A stretch of 10,533 nt of DNA from Clostridiales bacterium UBA7573. GTDB lineage: Bacteria; Bacillota; Clostridia; Oscillospirales; CAG-272. The stretch spans positions 694-11,226 of the forward strand of contig DLLB01000062.1 in assembly GCA_002477905.1 (NCBI GenBank). Direction: 5' to 3'. Numbering within the stretch: the first letter of the stretch is position 1; every line of letters begins with the position of its first letter. Below, piece by piece: positions 6,464 through 10,533 of this stretch. The notes under the pieces were generated by a model. The model was not told where the DNA came from. It worked only from the letters and a program-made list of their open reading frames with translations, and ran no database searches. The translations under genes were made by a program, and so were the position numbers.

Positions 6464-6778
6464 ATGGCAACAAGTGAAAAGAAGATCCGTGTCAGACTCA
6501 AGAGCTACGATCACGCATTGGTGGATCAGGCTGCTGAAAAGATCGTCGAGGCTGTAAAGCGTGCGGGCGCGACCGTATCCGGTCCGATTCCGCTGCCGAC
6601 CGAGCGCGAGATCGTCACCATCCTGCGCGCAGTTCACAAATATAAGGACAGCCGCGAGCAGTTTGAGATGAAGACGCACAAGAGACTGATCGACATCTTA
6701 AAGCCCTCTGCGAAAGTGGTGGAAACTCTGACGACCATCGAGATTCCCGCGGGCGTGGAGATCGAGATCAAACAGTGA
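6464..6778 (+). CDS. rpsJ: 30S ribosomal protein S10
   Basis: S10 is part of the head of the small subunit, and in many bacteria it also works as NusE in antitermination. The 104-residue product is full length. It contains the family blocks SGPIPLPT (39-46) and HKYKDSREQFEMKTHKRLID (58-77), and ends in the usual IPAGVEIEIK. The start ATG at 6464 follows AAGGAGG (6447-6453) with ten bases between. An in-frame upstream start at 6395 has no ribosome binding site and would add a non-conserved extension, so it is rejected. This is the first gene of the operon, behind a long structured leader. It is followed by an unusual 171-base gap before rplC. Confidence 0.97.
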   Translation: MATSEKKIRVRLKSYDHALVDQAAEKIVEAVKRAGATVSGPIPLPTEREIVTILRAVHKYKDSREQFEMKTHKRLIDILKPSAKVVETLTTIEIPAGVEIEIKQ

Positions 6779-6949
6779 TCTTTTTCGTTTGACCAAACCG
6801 GCGCAGCCTCCGCCTGACGCCGTCGGCAGAACACTCTGCCGCAGCCGTTTTCCCGCGGCGCGGAGATGATTGTGGTTTTTCGTCATGTTGTCGCAGACCG
6901 AGGAATCGGGACTGTGCCAACCAATAACAAAAACAGGAGGAATATCATC
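6779..6949 (+). promoter_or_regulatory. Structured 171-base gap between rpsJ and rplC
   Basis: The other gaps in this operon are 0-21 bases, so this one stands out. No gene is visible. CTCCGC (6808-6813) can pair with GCGGAG (6860-6865), enclosing a 7-bp hairpin CGGCAGA-ACAC-TCTGCCG (6824-6841). A second hairpin pairs CGCAG (6892-6896) with CTGTG (6912-6916) and CCGA (6898-6901) with TCGG (6906-6909), capped by a GGAA tetraloop of the GNRA type. The rplC ribosome binding site, AGGAGG (6935-6940), follows 18 bases later. I see no convincing -35/-10 pair. The element could be an RNA regulatory site, a processing site or only a GC-rich spacer. Confidence 0.4.
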
Positions 6950-7582
6950 ATGAAAAAGGGTATTATCGGAAAAAAGATCGGTATGACGCAGATTTTCGAT
7001 GAGATCGGAAACGTCATCCCCGTAACCGTAATCGCGGCTGGTCCGTGCGTGGTTTCCCAGATCAAAACCAAGGAAACAGACGGTTACGAAGCAATTCAGC
7101 TCGGCTTTGAGGACATCGCCGAGAAGAAACTCACGAAGGCAGAAGCCGGACACTTCAAGAAAGCCGGCACGTCCATGAAGAAGCACCTCAAAGAGTTCCG
7201 CCTTGCGGACATTTCCACTTATCAGATCGGCGATACCGTCACCGCTGACACGTTTGCGGCAGGTGAAAAGGTCGACGTCACGGGAATGACCAAAGGTCAC
7301 GGATTTTCCGGTGCCGTAAAGCGTTGGAACCACCACACACTCTGCGCAACGCATGGTGTCGGTCCGATTCACCGTCAGGTTGGTTCTATGGGCGCAAACT
7401 CCACGCCGTCCCGTGTGTTTAAGAACAAACTGATGGCAGGTCAGTACGGTAACGAACAGGTTACGGTCCTGAACCTTGAAATTGCGAAAATCGACGCTGA
7501 GAAGAATATCATCGCCGTGAAGGGTTCCGTTCCGGGCGCCAAAGGCGGCATCGTATTCCTTCGCGACAGCGTGAAAGCATAA
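6950..7582 (+). CDS. rplC: 50S ribosomal protein L3
   Basis: L3 binds 23S rRNA early in large-subunit assembly and reaches the peptidyl-transferase centre with a long loop. The 210-residue product is full length. It starts MKKGIIGKKIGMTQIF and contains the loop region TKGHGFSGAVKRW (about 113-125), followed by HGVGPIHRQVGSMGA (about 133-147), SRVFKNKLMAG and GNEQVTVLNLE, and ends in VPGAKGGIVFLRDS. The loop reads HHTLCATHG where many homologues have a GPMTHGS-like stretch, a modest lineage variation. ATG 6950 follows AGGAGG (6935-6940) with nine bases between. The frame stays open upstream to an ATG at 6866, but that extension is not conserved-looking and has no ribosome binding site. Confidence 0.97.
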   Translation: MKKGIIGKKIGMTQIFDEIGNVIPVTVIAAGPCVVSQIKTKETDGYEAIQLGFEDIAEKKLTKAEAGHFKKAGTSMKKHLKEFRLADISTYQIGDTVTADTFAAGEKVDVTGMTKGHGFSGAVKRWNHHTLCATHGVGPIHRQVGSMGANSTPSRVFKNKLMAGQYGNEQVTVLNLEIAKIDAEKNIIAVKGSVPGAKGGIVFLRDSVKA

Positions 7583-7603
7583 TGCGGAAGGAGGATTTTT
7601 ACA

Positions 7604-8227
7604 ATGCCAAACTTAAAAGTTGTAGATATGGCGGGTAAAGAGGTCGGCGAGATCACGCTTTCCGACGCAGTGTTCGGCGCAGAGATCAACGCCGCAGTTC
7701 TCCATACCGCAGTCAGAGCATTTTTGATGAATCAGAGACAGGGCACACAGTCCACCCTGACTCGTACCGAAGTTTCCGGCGGCGGCAAGAAGCCGTGGAG
7801 ACAGAAGGGTACCGGCCGTGCAAGACAGGGTTCCACCCGTTCCCCGCAGTGGACGCACGGCGGCGTAGCACTCGGACCGAAGCCGAGATGCTATCGCGTG
7901 GATCTGAATAAGAAAGTGAAGCGCATCGCTTTGCAGAGCGCGATCTCCAGCAAGGTTGCCGCAGGCGAGACTGTGGTTGTAGACGCAATCACCGCGGCAG
8001 AGTACAAGACCAAGACGATGGTGAACATGCTCGCCGCAGTCGGCGCGGGCAAGAAAGCACTGGTCGTGCTTGCGGAAAATGATCCGGTCGTGATCAAGAG
8101 CTTCGCAAACATCGAGGGCGTCAAGACCGCACAGGTCAACACCATCAATGTTTACGACATCCTCAACTGCGACACCTTCGTGCTTGCGAAAGATGCCGCT
8201 CAGAAAATCGAGGAGGTGTACGCATAA
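7604..8227 (+). CDS. rplD: 50S ribosomal protein L4
   Basis: L4 contacts 23S rRNA and lines the peptide exit tunnel with an extended basic loop. In gamma-proteobacteria it also represses its own S10 operon. The 207-residue product is full length. The tunnel loop is clear at about 58-92 (SGGGKKPWRQKGTGRARQGS followed by TRSPQWTHGG), and the globular domain follows. ATG 7604 is preceded by AAGGAGG (7588-7594), nine bases away and 21 bases after the rplC stop. The stop codon shares one base with the rplW start (TAATG), giving translational coupling. Whether L4 regulates the leader here is unknown; Firmicute S10 operons are not generally shown to use E. coli-type L4 control. Confidence 0.97.
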   Translation: MPNLKVVDMAGKEVGEITLSDAVFGAEINAAVLHTAVRAFLMNQRQGTQSTLTRTEVSGGGKKPWRQKGTGRARQGSTRSPQWTHGGVALGPKPRCYRVDLNKKVKRIALQSAISSKVAAGETVVVDAITAAEYKTKTMVNMLAAVGAGKKALVVLAENDPVVIKSFANIEGVKTAQVNTINVYDILNCDTFVLAKDAAQKIEEVYA

Positions 8228-8526
8228 TGAAATCGGTATATGATGTCATTGTTCGTCCGCTCGTGACGGAATCCAGTATGGAAAACGCACAGGCGAAAAA
8301 GTACAGCTTTGAAGTCCGCAAGGATGCAACCAAGGCTGAGATCAGAAAAGCCGTGGAGACGGTGTTCGGAAACGGCATTGAAGTCAAGCGCGTAAACACC
8401 AGCATTGTCAAACCGAAGCCGAAGCGTATGGGCGTGCATGAGGGTTACACCTCCGCATGGAAGAAAGCAGTCGTCACGCTGACTGAGTCCTCCAAGACCA
8501 TCACGTTCTTCGACAGTATGATGTAA
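8227..8526 (+). CDS. rplW: 50S ribosomal protein L23
   Basis: L23 sits at the exit of the peptide tunnel and is the docking point for trigger factor and signal recognition particle. The 99-residue product has normal length and the family pattern: VIVRPLVTESS near the N-terminus (8-18), YSFEVRKDATKAEIRKAVE (26-44), and the basic VKPKPKRMG stretch (61-69) that forms the extended loop. Its ATG at 8227 overlaps the rplD stop by one base. The ribosome binding site AGGAGGTG (8211-8218) lies inside the end of rplD, eight bases from the start. Confidence 0.97.
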   Translation: MKSVYDVIVRPLVTESSMENAQAKKYSFEVRKDATKAEIRKAVETVFGNGIEVKRVNTSIVKPKPKRMGVHEGYTSAWKKAVVTLTESSKTITFFDSMM

Positions 8527-8540
8527 GGAGGAGCACAGCA

Positions 8541-9371
8541 ATGGCAGTAATGAAATATAAGCCGACAACTCCGTCCAGACGACATATGGCTGTCGCTTCT
8601 TTCGATGAGGTCACGAAGTTCTCCCCTGAGAAAAGTCTGCTTGCGGTCCTCAAGAAGCATGCCGGCAGAAACAGCTACGGCAGAATCACAGTCCGTCACC
8701 AGGGCGGCGGCAACAAGAAAAAGTACAGAGTGATCGACTTCAAGAGAAGTCAGAACGACGCGGCAAAGGTCATCGGCATCGAATACGATCCGAACAGAAC
8801 CGCGTACATCGCACTCCTGCAGCGGGAAGACGGTACCAAGAGCTACATCATCGCTCCCGCAGGTCTTACCGCAGGCGATATGGTGTACACCGGCGCCGAC
8901 GCCGACATCAAAGCCGGCAACACGCTCCCGATCGCGAATATTCCGGTCGGTACTTTGATCCACAACATCGAACTGTATCCGGGCAAGGGCGGTCAGCTTG
9001 TGCGCACCGCAGGCGCTACGGCACAGCTTATGGCAAAAGAAAACGGCATGGCTCAGGTCAGACTTCCCTCCGGTGAAGTCCGTTTGATCCGTCTGGACTG
9101 CAAGGCTACCATCGGACAGGTCGGCAATATCGAACACGATACCGTGAAAATCGGTAAAGCCGGCAAGAAACGTCATATGGGCATCCGCCCGACGGTTCGC
9201 GGTTCCGTCATGAACCCGTGCGATCACCCGCATGGCGGTGGTGAAGGACGTTCTCCGATCGGTCATCCCGGCCCGGTAACTCCTTGGGGCAAGCCCGCGC
9301 TTGGTTACAAGACGCGTAACAAGAAGGCAAGAACCAATCAGTTTATCGTAAAACGCAGAAACGGCAAATAA
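8541..9371 (+). CDS. rplB: 50S ribosomal protein L2
   Basis: L2 is a primary 23S rRNA binder needed for subunit association and peptidyl-transferase activity. The 276-residue product is full length, starting MAVMKYKPTTPSRR and ending in a basic tail KRRNGK. The N-terminal OB-like fold includes GRITVRHQGGGNKKKYR (47-63). The C-terminal part contains the strongly conserved NPCDHPHGGGEGR (215-227), whose histidines lie near the catalytic centre. The Cys at 217 replaces the Val common in proteobacteria. The rplW stop overlaps AAGGAGG (8525-8531), nine bases before ATG 8541. Confidence 0.98.
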   Translation: MAVMKYKPTTPSRRHMAVASFDEVTKFSPEKSLLAVLKKHAGRNSYGRITVRHQGGGNKKKYRVIDFKRSQNDAAKVIGIEYDPNRTAYIALLQREDGTKSYIIAPAGLTAGDMVYTGADADIKAGNTLPIANIPVGTLIHNIELYPGKGGQLVRTAGATAQLMAKENGMAQVRLPSGEVRLIRLDCKATIGQVGNIEHDTVKIGKAGKKRHMGIRPTVRGSVMNPCDHPHGGGEGRSPIGHPGPVTPWGKPALGYKTRNKKARTNQFIVKRRNGK

Positions 9372-9387
9372 AGGAGGAGCATAGACA

Positions 9388-9669
9388 ATGAGCAGAAGCC
9401 TGAAAAAAGGACCTTTCGTCGAAGCGAAGCTCTTTGCCCGCATTGAGGCAATGAACAAAGCCGGCGAGAAGCGCGTTCTGAAAACATGGTCCCGTGCCTC
9501 CACAATCTACCCTGAATTTGTGGGACACACCATTGCCGTTCACAACGGCAAAAATCATGTACCGGTGTATGTAACGGAAGACATGGTCGGTCACAAACTC
9601 GGTGAGTTTGCTCCGACACGGACCTTCAAGGGACACGCCGGCACCAAGACCACCAATAACGGTAAATAA
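9388..9669 (+). CDS. rpsS: 30S ribosomal protein S19
   Basis: S19 binds 16S rRNA in the small-subunit head together with S13 and contacts the A-site tRNA region. The 93-residue product is full length with the usual SRSLKKGPFVEAKL start (2-15), TWSRASTIYPEFVGHTIAVH (33-52), VTEDMVGHKLGEFAPTRTF (62-80) and a basic C-terminus. The rplB stop overlaps AAGGAGG (9371-9377), and the ATG at 9388 is ten bases downstream. Nothing unusual is seen. Confidence 0.97.
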   Translation: MSRSLKKGPFVEAKLFARIEAMNKAGEKRVLKTWSRASTIYPEFVGHTIAVHNGKNHVPVYVTEDMVGHKLGEFAPTRTFKGHAGTKTTNNGK

Positions 9670-9689
9670 GCGAGGAGGAAATTTTTGTG

Positions 9690-10025
9690 ATGGAAGCAAA
9701 AGCACATTTAAGATATGCAAGAATCTCCCCGCGCAAGGTGAAGATCGTTCTGGATCTGATCAGAGGGAAAGATACGGAAACCGCAATGGCAATTCTGCGT
9801 CACACCCCGAAAGCAGCTTCGGAATATCTGACCAAGTTACTGAAAAGCGCGGTGGCGAATGCAGAACACAATAACCAGATGGACGCAAGCAAGCTCTATG
9901 TTTCCGAGTGCTTCGTTTGCCCCGGTCCCATTCTCAAGAGAATGATGCCGAGAGCAAAAGGCAGCTCCAACCGGATCTTAAAGAGAACCAGCCACGTTAC
10001 CATCGCGGTGAAAGAGAAAGAATAA
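9690..10025 (+). CDS. rplV: 50S ribosomal protein L22
   Basis: L22 binds several 23S rRNA domains, and its long beta-hairpin lines the exit tunnel near the macrolide site. The 111-residue product is full length: MEAKAHLRYARISPRKVK at the start, KSAVANAEHN in the middle, then the hairpin tip region PRAKGSSNRILKRTSHVT. A GTG at 9687 directly precedes the ATG at 9690. AGGAGG (9673-9678) is eight bases from GTG and eleven from ATG, so spacing slightly favours GTG, while the family N-terminus (MEAKA) favours ATG. I chose ATG; the difference is one residue. Confidence 0.95.
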   Translation: MEAKAHLRYARISPRKVKIVLDLIRGKDTETAMAILRHTPKAASEYLTKLLKSAVANAEHNNQMDASKLYVSECFVCPGPILKRMMPRAKGSSNRILKRTSHVTIAVKEKE

Positions 10026-10046
10026 GAAAAGGAGGCAAAGTGTAAT

Positions 10047-10533
10047 ATGGGTCAGAAAGTCAATCCCCACGGACTCCGTGTGGGCGTCATTAAAGACTGG
10101 GATTCAAGATGGTTCGTGAAAGACGAGGAATTCGGTGATACACTTGTTTCCGATTATAACGTCAGAACTTATCTGAAGAAGAAACTGATGAACGCAGGCG
10201 TTCCGAAGATCGAAATCGAACGCAACAACGGTCATCTGCGCGTGATCATCCACTGCGCAAAGCCGGGTATCGTCATCGGTAAGGGCGGTGCAGACATCGA
10301 AAAGCTGAAAGGCGAGATCGCTGCAATCGCAAAGAAAGAGGTCAAGGATGTTTCCGTCAGCGTGATGGAAATCAAAAACATCGACATGGATGCGCAGCTT
10401 GTCGCTGAAAACATCGCAAGCCAGTTGGAAAGAAGAATTTCCTTCCGCCGCGCGATGAAACAGTGCATCGGCAGAACGATGCGCGCAGGCGCAAAGGGTA
10501 TCAAGGTAAACTGCGGCGGTCGTCTCGGCGGCG
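10047..10533 (+). CDS. rpsC: 30S ribosomal protein S3, truncated by the window edge
   Basis: S3 lies at the mRNA entry of the small subunit and helps unwind mRNA. The first 162 residues are present and the frame is open at the window end; complete family members have about 210-220 residues. The start MGQKVNPHGLRVGVIKDWDS is diagnostic. The KH-type RNA-binding motif VIGKGG is at 76-81, and the second domain begins with RRISFRRAMKQ (129-139) and GAKGIKVNCGGRLGG (148-162). AAGGAGG (10029-10035) precedes ATG 10047 by eleven bases, 21 bases after rplV. The truncation is only the end of the window, not a broken gene. Confidence 0.96.
   Translation, partial: MGQKVNPHGLRVGVIKDWDSRWFVKDEEFGDTLVSDYNVRTYLKKKLMNAGVPKIEIERNNGHLRVIIHCAKPGIVIGKGGADIEKLKGEIAAIAKKEVKDVSVSVMEIKNIDMDAQLVAENIASQLERRISFRRAMKQCIGRTMRAGAKGIKVNCGGRLGG

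Noticed and set aside
6189..6557. A 122-codon + strand frame running through the S10 leader into rpsJ
   Set aside because: There is no ribosome binding site, the sequence is unlike a protein family, and it overlaps rpsJ in another frame. The region is better read as a structured leader.
8445..9503. A 352-codon - strand frame opposite rplB
   Set aside because: It is a shadow of the rplB coding strand, with no start signal and no family resemblance.
1..10533. Novel defence system, prophage, transposon or CRISPR array
   Set aside because: No transposase, integrase, phage gene, nuclease module or regularly spaced repeats were seen on either strand. The gene content is ordinary chromosomal.

Overview
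The window looks like chromosomal DNA from a spore-forming clostridial Firmicute of fairly high GC content. Three things suggest this: a full-length SpoIIE sporulation phosphatase, strong AAGGAGG-type ribosome binding sites before nearly every gene, and a classical S10 ribosomal protein operon. All convincing genes lie on the + strand. I cannot assign a genus from the sequence alone.

Layout. Positions 1-369 hold a pyrimidine-rich non-coding stretch and the presumed promoter of spoIIE, with a candidate Spo0A box at the -35 position. spoIIE occupies 370-2643. A 222-base gap follows, with weak hairpins and then a near-consensus extended -10 promoter (2806-2834). That promoter drives a tightly packed three-gene unit: an ABC ATPase (2866-3579), its 12-helix-type membrane partner (3576-5201, ATGA overlap), and a 4'-phosphopantetheinyl transferase (5212-5961) with an unusual internal insertion. 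The 502-base stretch 5962-6463 holds a large perfect palindrome, a consensus promoter (6152-6180), and a leader of about 277 nt. The leader contains alternative helices and an intrinsic-terminator-like hairpin. The S10 operon then runs to the window edge: rpsJ, rplC, rplD, rplW, rplB, rpsS, rplV and a truncated rpsC. rpsJ and rplC are separated by an unusually long, apparently structured 171-base gap.

How the genes work together. SpoIIE acts in forespore sigma-F activation. The ABC pair is probably an exporter of unknown substrate. The phosphopantetheinyl transferase would activate carrier proteins, but no carrier protein or synthase gene is visible here. The ribosomal proteins all serve ribosome assembly, and L22, L2, L3, L4 and L23 build the large subunit near the peptidyl-transferase centre and exit tunnel.

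I found no mobile element, CRISPR array, tRNA, rRNA or clearly novel multi-gene system. The most interesting points are regulatory RNA candidates (the S10 leader and the rpsJ-rplC gap), the palindromic repeat, and the insertion in the phosphopantetheinyl transferase.
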